A stretch of DNA of 64,000 bases from an uncultured Burkholderiales bacterium (GTDB taxonomy: Bacteria; Pseudomonadota; Gammaproteobacteria; Burkholderiales; Burkholderiaceae_C), in the NCBI GenBank assembly GCA_945952065.1, contig CAMFGY010000004.1, positions 124,001 through 188,000 of the forward strand, written 5' to 3'. The notes below the pieces were generated by a model. It made no database searches and had not been told where the DNA came from. It saw only the letters and a program-made list of their open reading frames with translations. Shown here in pieces: positions 27,985-36,752 of the stretch (positions within the stretch are counted from its first letter, which is position 1; every line of letters begins with the position of its first letter). The translations under genes and the position numbers were made by a program.

Positions 27985-28073
27985 CACCCGACTCCTTGAT
28001 GTGAGGCGCAAAGCGGCGGGCTCGACTCTAACAACGCAGAGCTGATGAGGGAAATTCAAGTTAGGGGGCGTGA

Positions 28074-29870
28074 TCAAGCGCCGATTTGCAGCACCCCCAG
28101 GCTGCGCGCGCGCGTGACCGCATGGCGGCGCGAGCCGGCTTCAAGTTTGCCGTACAGGCCTTTGAGGTGCCACTTGACGGTCTCGGCGCTCACCCCCAGG
28201 GCTTGCGCAATTTCCTTGTTGGAGTAGTTCAGCGCCAGCAGCGCCAGCACTTCTTGCTCTTTGCGGGTGAGCAAATCGTTCTCGGGCTCAGCCCGGCGGC
28301 GCGGCAAGTCCCGCGGCGCCGGTGGCAGCGCGGGTGCTGACACGGCGCCATAGGCGCTCGCGCCAGAGCTCACCGGCTCGGCCTTGTGATAGCCCAAGAG
28401 ATGCAGCAGCGCACGCGAGTCTTTCAAGGCCAGACTGCTTTCTTGACGCTGCGCCTGACGGGCTCGGCGCGAATAGTCATAGGCCTGCGCCATATGGTCG
28501 GCCTCGGCCCAGGCTTCGGCCAGATAGTCCAGCAAAGCCGGAGGTGGGCGCCAACCGTCGATGCCCATGCCCCGGTCCAGCGCGGTCTGCGCAAAATGGA
28601 TGGTGGCGGTGGGCGCCGTCATATTGGGCGGTGCGGGCAATTGCTGTCGGCTGCGCCGGTGCACCTCGGCCAGCGCTTCGCTGATGTCCACCTTGACGGT
28701 GTCATAGCCATAGTGTTCGGTCAGGGCCTTGGCTTCGTCCAGGGCTTGCAAAGCGGCCTCAATCTGCCCCAACTGCGCCAGCGCCTTGGCTTGGCGCGCC
28801 AAGGCCAGCGCCAGATTGCACATGTGCTTGCCGTCGCGGTAGAGCTGGATGGCCTCCCACATCACATCGACCGACTCTTGCATGCGGTCCACCGCACGCA
28901 GCGCAAAGGCCAATTCGCTGCAGGCAAAGGCGGTGATCAAACCCGGCGGCACGGCTCGCAACTGCACCAAGGCCTCGTTCAAGGCCTGCAGGCTTTCCGG
29001 CCCGCGCCCCAAATGGCGCAAGACGCGCCCAACCTGGCTCTGCGTCATGCCCATCAACGCCGGCCACTGGGTTTGGCGGGCGCGCTGGGCTGCGGCTTCG
29101 AAGCACTGGGCCGCGCGCTCCAGATCCCCCAACTCCAAGCAGGCATTGCTGGCGTTCATCATGGCCACACAGTGAAAGCGCAAGAAGCCGACCTCCAAGG
29201 CCAAGGCGCCCGAGGCCAAAAACAGCGAGGCGGCTTCCGCCGGTTCACGCAAGCACAAGGGGAAGGCGCGCGAAGCCAGTTCGTAAACCAGCACCGCGGG
29301 GTCCTCTTGCCCCTCACTCGCCAGCGGGCCGGCCTGGGTCGAGTTGGCCAAGCGTTCTGCCTCAGCGCCCGGATTCGCCAAATACAGGCCCAACTCACAC
29401 CTCAGCAGCGAGCGCGCCACCCCGCGTCTTTGCGCATCGGGCAATGCATCAAACAAGCGCACGGCCGCTTCCAAGCTGGCAATTTCTTCGTTGCGCTGAC
29501 CCTTGAGCTTGCGCAGCAGCACCTCGGCCAGACAGGCATCCCCCGCGGCATAGACATCTGGGTTGGGGCTCAGATGCGCCCGCGCCTGATCCAGCCAGGC
29601 CTGCGCATCCTCGAAGCGGCAAAACAAAGCGGCGGTTTCGCAGGCCGTCAAAGCGGCCCGTGCACTCAGGGCGTTGAGCTCGGCCAAAGGCAGGCGATGG
29701 CAGGGAAGCCAACGCCAAAACTCAGCCAGCAATTGCTCGGCTCGCAGGCTGTCGCGCTGCCGCAAATGCCAGGCCAGCTCCAACAAAAGCGGTAGACGCG
29801 CGCGGCCCGAGGCCAACTCCAGACTCTGGGCCAGGCCCTCCAGGTGCGCATCACTCTCCGCGTATTTCAT
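28074..29870 (-). CDS. TPR-repeat LuxR-family transcriptional regulator
   Basis: A 598-residue protein. Residues ~1-470 are helical with TPR-like repeats (for example LELGDLERAAQCFEAAAQRA and LAQLGQIEAALQALDEAKAL). A C-terminal LuxR-type HTH spans ~535-595 (LTRKEQEVLALLALNYSNKE, GVSAETVKWHLKGLYGKL). It resembles MalT-type regulators without the N-terminal ATPase, so activation must be by another route. It is divergent from the secreted-protein operon starting at 30183, 312 bp away, and is an obvious candidate to control it. Confidence 0.87.
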   Translation of the reverse strand: MKYAESDAHLEGLAQSLELASGRARLPLLLELAWHLRQRDSLRAEQLLAEFWRWLPCHRLPLAELNALSARAALTACETAALFCRFEDAQAWLDQARAHLSPNPDVYAAGDACLAEVLLRKLKGQRNEEIASLEAAVRLFDALPDAQRRGVARSLLRCELGLYLANPGAEAERLANSTQAGPLASEGQEDPAVLVYELASRAFPLCLREPAEAASLFLASGALALEVGFLRFHCVAMMNASNACLELGDLERAAQCFEAAAQRARQTQWPALMGMTQSQVGRVLRHLGRGPESLQALNEALVQLRAVPPGLITAFACSELAFALRAVDRMQESVDVMWEAIQLYRDGKHMCNLALALARQAKALAQLGQIEAALQALDEAKALTEHYGYDTVKVDISEALAEVHRRSRQQLPAPPNMTAPTATIHFAQTALDRGMGIDGWRPPPALLDYLAEAWAEADHMAQAYDYSRRARQAQRQESSLALKDSRALLHLLGYHKAEPVSSGASAYGAVSAPALPPAPRDLPRRRAEPENDLLTRKEQEVLALLALNYSNKEIAQALGVSAETVKWHLKGLYGKLEAGSRRHAVTRARSLGVLQIGA

Positions 29871-30182
29871 GCGCCGAGTCTAGGGCCGCCCTCGATCGCA
29901 AGACCCCGTCGCAATCCCCTAGCCAAGACCCTTCATTTGGGGGGATGAGGCCGCACAAGCATCAGATTGCGTTCGCTGTGCGCACACCAGCCAAGGCTGA
30001 CCCCGCGCCGTCCAAGCCTGCCCCAGGAAATCCATGAGTGCAAAGCGCAGCAACCCACCCGCCGCGGGGGGGGAAGGGCCAAGAGCGAGTCGATAAGGTC
30101 ACAGGCCTGAGTTGCAAATCCGTGCAGCCTTTCACGTTTTTCGATTGCTTCGTCGTCCCCGCTGTCATCCAGGAGTTTTGCC
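29871..30182. other. intergenic region between LuxR regulator and secreted-protein operon
   Basis: These 312 bp lie between divergent genes. The right end has a ribosome site AGGAG (30171-30175), 7 bp before ATG 30183. A run of G (near 30068) and GC-rich stretches are present, but I see no convincing -35/-10 pair, tRNA or coding frame. Both promoters are expected here. Confidence 0.5.
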
Positions 30183-30851
30183 ATGAGAGTTCCGAGTCCC
30201 ACCCTCGCGCCACCGCGCACCTTCGCCAGCGCCCTCGCAAGCGGCTTGCAAGCGGCCCTGTTGCTCGCAACCGCCAGCTTGGCCACGCCCGCACTGGCCA
30301 CCCAACTGCCGCTCCAAAACCTCAGCCAGCTGATTGCCAAGGCTGACCTGATCGTCAGCGGTGAAGTGACCGCAGTCAAAGACGGCATCGAAAACGGCCT
30401 GCCATATACCGAAGTAACCCTCAAGGTCAGCGGCAGCGCCAAGCAAACGCTGGACACCAAAAGCAGCTTCAGCTTCCGCCAATATGGCCTGCTCACGCCG
30501 CGCAAGATGAGCGATGGGCGCTACCTCTTGCCCGCCAAGATCGAGGGCATGCCCACCTGGCGGGTTGGCGAACGCGTGCTGAGCTTCATGAACAAGCCCG
30601 CGGCCAGCACCGGCCTGCGCACCCCAGTGGGTCTGGCTCAAGGCAAGTTCAGCATCAACGGCAACAAAGCTGCCAATGCTTTCAACAACGAAGGCTTGTT
30701 TGACGGCGTGTCGGTGGACAGCGGCCTGCTGCGCAGCAGCGAAAGCACCATGTTGAGCAAACGCTCGGGAGCCGTCGACCAAGCCGTGCTGCAAGGCTTG
30801 GTCAACCGAGCCGTGAAAAACAACTGGATCGCCACAGGAGTGATGCGCTGA
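30183..30851 (+). CDS. exported protein of unknown function
   Basis: A 222-residue protein with a signal peptide (LQAALLLATASLATPALA). The mature part begins LPLQNLSQLIAKADLIVSGE and contains ENGLPYTEVTLKVSG and GRYLLPAKIEGMPTWRVGER. I do not recognise a named family. The strand-rich pattern and single domain suggest a small beta-barrel-like periplasmic or secreted protein. It starts after AGGAG at good spacing. Its stop shares a base with the ATG of the metzincin gene (TGATG), so the two are translationally coupled and probably act together. Confidence 0.75.
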   Translation: MRVPSPTLAPPRTFASALASGLQAALLLATASLATPALATQLPLQNLSQLIAKADLIVSGEVTAVKDGIENGLPYTEVTLKVSGSAKQTLDTKSSFSFRQYGLLTPRKMSDGRYLLPAKIEGMPTWRVGERVLSFMNKPAASTGLRTPVGLAQGKFSINGNKAANAFNNEGLFDGVSVDSGLLRSSESTMLSKRSGAVDQAVLQGLVNRAVKNNWIATGVMR

Positions 30852-33427
30852 TGAAAACCACCCAACTCTGCACCGCCCTGGCCGCCCTGCTGCTGGCCAG
30901 CGCCGCCGCTCAAGCCGGCGGCCCCCTGTTTCTGAATGGCAACCCCGCCAATCTGAAGCCCCTGCGCTGGGATACCAGCAAGGGCCCAGTCAAGGTTTAC
31001 ACCGATGTGGGCGCGTTTTCGCGCAAGAATGACGGCAGCGTCTTCCTCAGCGAAGCGCAGGCCAACAAGATCACGGCCTTCTCGCTGCAACAGTGGAGCT
31101 CGGTGCCCACCTCGACCTGGCGCGCTGAAACCGACCCCAGCAAATTCACGCCCTTCACCGCCGTACCCAGCATTGGCGTGGACGTGAAAGACGGCGCCAC
31201 CGCGGCCCTGGTCTATGGCAAGTACAACGAAGGCGGCTTCTACGTCATTTACGACGTGGATGGCCGGGTGTTGGAAGACTTCTTCGGTGTACCCAAGGAC
31301 CAGGTGCTGGGCATTGCCATGCCCGAAATCGCGGAAGACCAAGATGGGGACGGCTACCCCGAAACCATTGTCAAAGCCACGGCCGTGATGAACGGCTGGA
31401 TGGTGGTGCACGAAACGCCGCCCCCCGGTCAACGCAGCCTGCCGCCGGCCGATGTGGACGGGCGTCGCTACGCCGGCATCTTCACCCATGAGTTCGGTCA
31501 TGCGATCAATCTGTCCCACTCACAGACCAATGGCCAGCTGGCCTATATGAGCACGCCGGAATTCGGACGCGATCTCTACCCCGGCGTGGCTGGCTGCGTG
31601 GCCCCGGTGCACCACTGGCTGCGCGGTCCGGTGGCCAGCCATATCGATCCGAAGTACATCGAAACCATGTTCCCCTTCATCGACCCGACCAATGTGGCCA
31701 AAGGCCGCTCGGCAGGGTATGAGATGAGCACCGTGGACCGGCCGGATGACATCGCCTCGATCTCCAACCTCTACCCCACGGCCGACTACCTCAGCAAAAC
31801 CGGCTCCATCGCCGGCACGCTCTTGCTCAAGGATGGCAAGACCGGCTACAGCGGCATCAACATCATTGCGCGCAATGTGAAGGACCCGCTGGGCGACGCG
31901 ATCTCGGTGATGTCGGGCGACCAGACCCAGGGCCAGCTTGGCCCCGACGGGCGCTTCCGTATCAACAATCTGAAAGCCGGCGAAAGCTATCAGATCTATA
32001 TCGAAGAGATCAATGCAGGCGGCTACCCCACCACGCCCACCATGCTGATGTCGCAAGCCGAGTATTGGAACGAAGGCGAAACCAATGACCCCAGCCTGGA
32101 CACCCCGTGCAAGGCCAGCGCCATTCAGGCCGAGGCCGGCGTCACCAAGACGGCCAACCTGGTCTTCAATGGCCGCACCGAAGGGGTCCAGTACACCTTC
32201 TTGACCAGCGGCTTTGTGACCAGCTTGTCCGACGATGCGCGCCGCGGCGGCGGCCTCATCGGCCAAGGCACGCCCTTCTTGTGGGATGCCGAGACCGGCC
32301 CCTCGCTCTTGCCCGAGGCCCTCAATCTGGGCGGCTCAGCCATGAGCTCGATGACGGGCGACGGCCGCAAGATGATGGTGGAAGCCAATTTTGATGGTGC
32401 GGTGCAGTACGACCCCGATGGCAACCCCTATCTGCTCAAGCAAATGGCGCTGTGGAACACCGTCACCAACAAGGTGGTGCCCATGGGCGCACTGAGCAAC
32501 CGCTGCGACGAATGGGGCAGCGGCACCACCAGCTACGGCTGGGGCATGAGCCGGGATGGCCGTTCCGCCGTGGGTTACAGCAGTTATGAAAAGCCCGATG
32601 GCAGCTGCGGCAGCTTTGACCCCGACACCCAATCTCTGGGCGTTGTGCCCTATCTGTGGACGGCCGACCAAGGGGGCCGCGCCTTGCGCCTGGATGGGCT
32701 GAACCTGGAATGGATGCCCTGGATTCGCGCCGCCGGCGTCTCGGCCAATGCCGAAGTGGTGGTGGGCCAAGGCAATGGCAGCAATGCCTACGCCTGGTTC
32801 AAGGAAGGCGCACCCATTGACCTGACGGCCTTGACCGGCGCCTATGTGGCCGACCTGGTCAGCGCCGATGGCCAACGCGTGCCACTGGCCACCGACCGCA
32901 GCGTCTTGATGTGGAACCCCTATCTGGGCACCGGCGCCGCCGCCCTGCGCGACATCAGCACACCCAAGTACTGCACCGACTTCCCCCTGGTCACCTGGGA
33001 CGGTGTGGACCACTGCAAGGTCGATGGCGCAACTTGGGTGGAAGAGAACTTCGGCGTGCCGCCGCAGCAACTCAGCGCCATCAGCGACGATGGCCGGGTG
33101 ATGGTGGCACGCATCGGCAGCTTCTTCACCAGCGTGGCCGGCTTTATGTGGGTGGACGAGTTGGGCTGGATGAACTTGAACGATTTCTTCCGCAAGCAAG
33201 GCGTGGTGGAAGCCGCCAAGTACGGCATGGAAAACCCCATCGCCCTGAACGGCCCGGGCACCGCGATTGCCGGCGGCATCACCGGCGTGGCGATGAGCTG
33301 GCTGGTGGACATGAAGCAGGTCTATGTCTGCGAAGGCGGCAGCAGCAACACCTTGGTGAGCTTCCCGCAAGAGGCCGTCGCCAAGGTCAAGGCTGGCGCC
33401 CGTCTGGGCCGCTGCGAAACCCGCTGA
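30851..33427 (+). CDS. secreted metzincin-type metalloprotease with HAF-like repeats
   Basis: An 858-residue exported protein. After a signal peptide comes a matrixin-like protease domain with HEFGHAINLSH at residues 213-223 (the HExxHxxxxxH zinc motif, with Asn where Gly is usual), a Met-turn methionine at 273 (ETMFPFID) and DDIASISNLYP closing the domain. A carboxypeptidase-regulatory-like beta domain follows (~315-380), then a region of HAF-type repeats (~470-830; WTADQGGRALRLDGL, GVSANAEVVVGQG, AISDDGRVMVARIG). There is no PEP-CTERM tail. The substrate is unknown. It is coupled to the gene at 30183. Confidence 0.8.
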   Translation: MKTTQLCTALAALLLASAAAQAGGPLFLNGNPANLKPLRWDTSKGPVKVYTDVGAFSRKNDGSVFLSEAQANKITAFSLQQWSSVPTSTWRAETDPSKFTPFTAVPSIGVDVKDGATAALVYGKYNEGGFYVIYDVDGRVLEDFFGVPKDQVLGIAMPEIAEDQDGDGYPETIVKATAVMNGWMVVHETPPPGQRSLPPADVDGRRYAGIFTHEFGHAINLSHSQTNGQLAYMSTPEFGRDLYPGVAGCVAPVHHWLRGPVASHIDPKYIETMFPFIDPTNVAKGRSAGYEMSTVDRPDDIASISNLYPTADYLSKTGSIAGTLLLKDGKTGYSGINIIARNVKDPLGDAISVMSGDQTQGQLGPDGRFRINNLKAGESYQIYIEEINAGGYPTTPTMLMSQAEYWNEGETNDPSLDTPCKASAIQAEAGVTKTANLVFNGRTEGVQYTFLTSGFVTSLSDDARRGGGLIGQGTPFLWDAETGPSLLPEALNLGGSAMSSMTGDGRKMMVEANFDGAVQYDPDGNPYLLKQMALWNTVTNKVVPMGALSNRCDEWGSGTTSYGWGMSRDGRSAVGYSSYEKPDGSCGSFDPDTQSLGVVPYLWTADQGGRALRLDGLNLEWMPWIRAAGVSANAEVVVGQGNGSNAYAWFKEGAPIDLTALTGAYVADLVSADGQRVPLATDRSVLMWNPYLGTGAAALRDISTPKYCTDFPLVTWDGVDHCKVDGATWVEENFGVPPQQLSAISDDGRVMVARIGSFFTSVAGFMWVDELGWMNLNDFFRKQGVVEAAKYGMENPIALNGPGTAIAGGITGVAMSWLVDMKQVYVCEGGSSNTLVSFPQEAVAKVKAGARLGRCETR

Positions 33428-33460
33428 TCCAGCCCGGTCTCAAGCCCTTCAAGCCTTATC

Positions 33461-33488
33461 GGTCGCCGCGCGCGCAAACGCGGCGACC
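33461..33488. other. perfect hairpin between protease and PEP-CTERM genes
   Basis: GGTCGCCGCG (33461-33470) pairs fully with CGCGGCGACC (33479-33488) over an 8-nt loop. There is no T-run after it. It may act as an mRNA processing or partial-termination element that sets different levels for the protease gene and the PEP-CTERM gene starting 33 bp later. Confidence 0.55.
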
Positions 33489-33521
33489 CCCAACCAATCA
33501 GCAAGAACACAAGGACATCCT

Positions 33522-34193
33522 ATGAAACGCGAATACTTCACCGCTCCCGCGCTGGCCCTGGCCGCCCTGTTGAGCAGCCCGGCCGCCCAAGCCGAGATCA
33601 CCTTCTTCAATTCGCAAGCGGCCTATCTGGCGGCCATCTCGGCCACTGCCGTGGACAAATTCGACGACCTGCCGTTTTGGGCCCAGGGCCCCAGCTATAT
33701 GGAGCGCACTGCGGGCGATCACAACTACGTCGCGTGGTCGGTCGCGGGCCCGGGCCAAAACTCCACGCTGTACGCCGCAGGCAGCGCCGAGGACAGCTGG
33801 CTGTCCACCAATCAATCGAGCGACTACCTGACCTTTGGCTACTTCTCCGACAAGGTCTATGGCATCGGCGGCTTCTTCTTTGGCACCGATGAGTCCGGCG
33901 CCTACAAAGCCGGCCAAACCATCCGACTGAATGTGCTCGATGCGGACGGCCAAGAACAACTGATCTTGGTGGACAACACCAACCCCGGTAGCTTTTTTGG
34001 CTTTGTGTCCACCAGCCGCATCGACACCTTTCAGGTCAGCGCGGTGCAGCCCAATGGCGACTTCACCTGGGTGACCGCCAATGACCTGACCCTGGGCAAT
34101 GTGGCCGCCGTGCCCGAACCCGCCAGCTATGCCCTGCTGCTGGCCGGCCTGGGCGTGCTGGGCGCCGCAGCCAAGCGCCGCAGCCGCGCTTGA
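33522..34193 (+). CDS. PEP-CTERM sorted exported protein
   Basis: A 223-residue protein: signal peptide (PALALAALLSSPAAQA), a beta-rich body (ITFFNSQAAYLAAISATAVD; YGIGGFFFGTDESGAY) resembling other PEP-CTERM substrates, and the sorting tail VPEPASYALLLAGLGVLGAA with AKRRSRA. It lies 94 bp after the metzincin gene in the same direction and may share its transcript through the intervening hairpin. The fine function is unknown. Confidence 0.85.
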   Translation: MKREYFTAPALALAALLSSPAAQAEITFFNSQAAYLAAISATAVDKFDDLPFWAQGPSYMERTAGDHNYVAWSVAGPGQNSTLYAAGSAEDSWLSTNQSSDYLTFGYFSDKVYGIGGFFFGTDESGAYKAGQTIRLNVLDADGQEQLILVDNTNPGSFFGFVSTSRIDTFQVSAVQPNGDFTWVTANDLTLGNVAAVPEPASYALLLAGLGVLGAAAKRRSRA

Positions 34194-34239
34194 GCGGAGC
34201 TGCGGCGAAAGACGACTCAGGCTAAAGCCAGGCGCTAGA

Positions 34240-35394
34240 TCAAGCCTGGGTCGATTCGCGACGCCGGCGGGCGGTGGCGGCCAGCAGGCCCAAGCCGCTC
34301 AGCATCAAGAGCATGCTTTCGGGCTCGGGGACGCTGGACACCAGCGTCATCTGGTAGGCATGCGTCAGGCCCTTGTGGACGGCGGTGCCAACAATGCTGC
34401 CGTTCTTGCTAATGGCCATGGCCGACGCACTGGTGTTGGTGCTGAAATCCCAGTCAGTGCCGGCAGGCAAGAGGCTTTGCAGCGAGAAAGTCGCACCATC
34501 GGCAAACAAGAAAGGTACAGAGTATTCGCCGCCCGCATTGCCCACAACCCAGCCTTGCTCATTGACCGCGCTGGCTGAGCCCGAGCTGGTGTTCGGAGGT
34601 AGACCAATCTCGGTCATGCCGCCCTCAGCCGACCAGATGAAGGGCGTGCCTGAGCCTTGGTACATGCCGCTGCTGCCGACGACATAGCCGCTGTTGCTCA
34701 AGCCAAAATTGATGGCCGAGTTGTGCCCCGGCAAGGCCCCAACCGTGCTCATCACACCGGTCACCGAGTTGTAGACCATGCCCACATTGACGGAGACGTC
34801 GCTGGGGTCCACGCCCACGCCGATGACCAAGCCGGCGTCGTTGATGCCAAAGGCGGTGCTCATCCAGGCCCCATTGGCGGCCGTGGCGGTGATCAGGGTG
34901 CTGCCGTTCGGGCCAAACAGTGCGGCGTGCTCGAAATTGCCCGAGGCCACCGAACCCACGGCCACGCCGGCGCTGTTGACGCCGTAAGCCCAGCCTGCGC
35001 TGTAGCCTTGCGGCAAAGCCAAGGCGGTCACCGCGCCTTGCTTCCACATCACGGGCAATGGGTCGCTGCCGAACCAGGTGGTGGACGACACCCCCACGGC
35101 GATGCCGGCATCGTTGACGGCGTTCGCCACCGCGTACTGCCGGCCTGCCACGTTCGGCAGGGCACGCATGCCGTCTTGGGCGCTCCAGCTGTAGGCATTG
35201 CTTTGCTCGCCCATGGAGCGGCCCACCACATAGCGGCCATTGGGTGAAGCGCCAAAGGCTTGCGAGTCGCTGTCGCCGCTGAGCACGCCGAGGTCAACAA
35301 TGGCGTACTGCGGCGCTGCGGCCAGCGCGACGCTGGCGCAAGCCAAGCTCAGGCAAAGGCTTAGGCTGAGTTTTGACAAGAAAAAGGGTTTCAT
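34240..35394 (-). CDS. HAF-repeat PEP-CTERM protein
   Basis: A 384-residue protein: signal peptide (SLSLCLSLACASVALA), at least five HAF-type repeats of about 45-50 residues (for example AFGASPNGRYVVGRS, AFGINDAGLVIGVGV, FGLSNSGYVVGSSG, AVNEQGWVVGNAGG), and the sorting tail VPEPESMLLMLSGLGLLAAT with ARRRR. HAF repeats are predicted extracellular beta structures, also seen in the metzincin protein at 30851. It converges on the PEP-CTERM gene at 33522. The Shine-Dalgarno sequence is weak. Confidence 0.88.
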   Translation of the reverse strand: MKPFFLSKLSLSLCLSLACASVALAAAPQYAIVDLGVLSGDSDSQAFGASPNGRYVVGRSMGEQSNAYSWSAQDGMRALPNVAGRQYAVANAVNDAGIAVGVSSTTWFGSDPLPVMWKQGAVTALALPQGYSAGWAYGVNSAGVAVGSVASGNFEHAALFGPNGSTLITATAANGAWMSTAFGINDAGLVIGVGVDPSDVSVNVGMVYNSVTGVMSTVGALPGHNSAINFGLSNSGYVVGSSGMYQGSGTPFIWSAEGGMTEIGLPPNTSSGSASAVNEQGWVVGNAGGEYSVPFLFADGATFSLQSLLPAGTDWDFSTNTSASAMAISKNGSIVGTAVHKGLTHAYQMTLVSSVPEPESMLLMLSGLGLLAATARRRRESTQA

Positions 35395-35592
35395 ACGTGC
35401 ATGCTCTCTCGGTGGAGGTTCAAGTCTTGGGATTCGCCGGTGTCGACTCCTGCCCTCGTGCCGGAGTCAACCTGCCCAATCGACCTTAGCAGTGCAACAA
35501 CAATGCACGGTACAGGGTTTCTGAGCGTTAGCTTTCAGATTGAGGAGCGCGGGAAAGGGCTGCGGATTTCGGGCCATGGCCCGGCCGCCGGG

Positions 35593-36666
35593 TCAGCGCC
35601 GGTCGCCCCCAAGGGGCGCGAGTGCATACGTTTTTCGCCCCTCGCTGGGGCGCTCACCAAACTGGCGCCAATAGGCCTGACTGAATTTGCCGGCGCTTTG
35701 AAAGCCCCAGCGCAGCGCCAGTTCGCGGATGGAGCCCGCATGCCCTTGGCGCAACTCCAGCCGCGCGCGGTCCAGGCGCAGCTGGCGCAAATAGGCCATG
35801 GGCGACAAGCCCAGATGGGTCTGGAAGTGGCGCAGCAAACTGCTGACGCTGACGCATGCGGCCTCGGCAATATCGGCCAAGACAATATCGCTCAAGACCT
35901 GCGCCTCGATGTACTCCAGGGCGCGCTGCACGCTGCGCGGCGCCAAGGGCCGGGCCAAGCTCGCGGTTTCGACCGCAAGTTGCTGCTCTTGCACCAGGCT
36001 CAAGGCCATCATCTCCAAACATTGCTCAAACATCGGCGGCGCCGCCCGACTCGACGGCTGCTGCTGTTGCTGCAGTAACAAGCGCGCGGCCTGCTGGCCC
36101 ATGAAAAGCAAACCTTGCGCAAGGGGCGGCGCCAGCAGAGGCTTGAAGGCGGGAGTCCCAAGCCAGTGCGCGGGCGCCAGCTCCGCACCCACGCGCCGCA
36201 AATGGGTGCGCGGAAGGGCAAACTCCACAAAGTGCGAATCGGCCGAGAACTGCGCCCGCTCGACATCGGCGGGGCTGATCAGCAAACCCTCACCCGCCTG
36301 CGCGACAAATTCGGCGCCGCCCTGCCTCAAGCTGACCGAGCCTCCCAGCACCAGGCCCAGCAGCAGCGGCGCGCCGGCAGCGAAGCGGGGTTGCGACTGA
36401 ACATCCAGCACAAAGCTGTTTTGTGATTCGGCCAAAAAGACCGCGGGCTCGCTCGGGCCTTCAATCGGCATGGGCACAAGCCCCAGCTGCAAATGGGCGG
36501 CGCTTTGGGGCCCCCAGCTGCGAATCTTTCGCTGTGCCAAAGGCGAGCGCTGGTTGAGCCCCTCCATATACGCCTCGATGGCCTCGCGCGATTCAAAGCT
36601 GACCGTGGGCCGGGCCAGTGCGGGCCGCAGCATAGACCGAGAACAAGCAGTGTCAGAGCTTTTCAT
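35593..36666 (-). CDS. AraC-family transcriptional regulator
   Basis: A 357-residue regulator with an N-terminal AraC-binding-like domain (~25-230) and a C-terminal two-helix-turn-helix AraC domain (~255-350; LADIAEAACVSVSSLLRHFQ, then IRELALRWGFQSAGKFSQAY and FGERPSE). ATG 36666 is chosen because the earlier open frame has no family resemblance. Its targets are unknown; the adjacent HAF-repeat gene at 34240 is in the same direction, 198 bp downstream, and is a possible target. It follows priA, with only a weak hairpin between. Confidence 0.88.
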   Translation of the reverse strand: MKSSDTACSRSMLRPALARPTVSFESREAIEAYMEGLNQRSPLAQRKIRSWGPQSAAHLQLGLVPMPIEGPSEPAVFLAESQNSFVLDVQSQPRFAAGAPLLLGLVLGGSVSLRQGGAEFVAQAGEGLLISPADVERAQFSADSHFVEFALPRTHLRRVGAELAPAHWLGTPAFKPLLAPPLAQGLLFMGQQAARLLLQQQQQPSSRAAPPMFEQCLEMMALSLVQEQQLAVETASLARPLAPRSVQRALEYIEAQVLSDIVLADIAEAACVSVSSLLRHFQTHLGLSPMAYLRQLRLDRARLELRQGHAGSIRELALRWGFQSAGKFSQAYWRQFGERPSEGRKTYALAPLGGDRR

Positions 36667-36724
36667 GCAAAAGACTTGGCGACGTGGGCCGCGTGACCGA
36701 GGGCCAGCCCAGTATGGCCCAGCT

Positions 36725-36742
36725 CGAACCGAAACGGGTTCG
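36725..36742. terminator. short hairpin after priA
   Basis: CGAACC (36725-36730) pairs with GGTTCG (36737-36742), 10 bp beyond the priA stop on the minus strand. No T-run follows, so it is at most a weak terminator. Confidence 0.3.
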
Positions 36743-36752
36743 CTGTCCGAAC

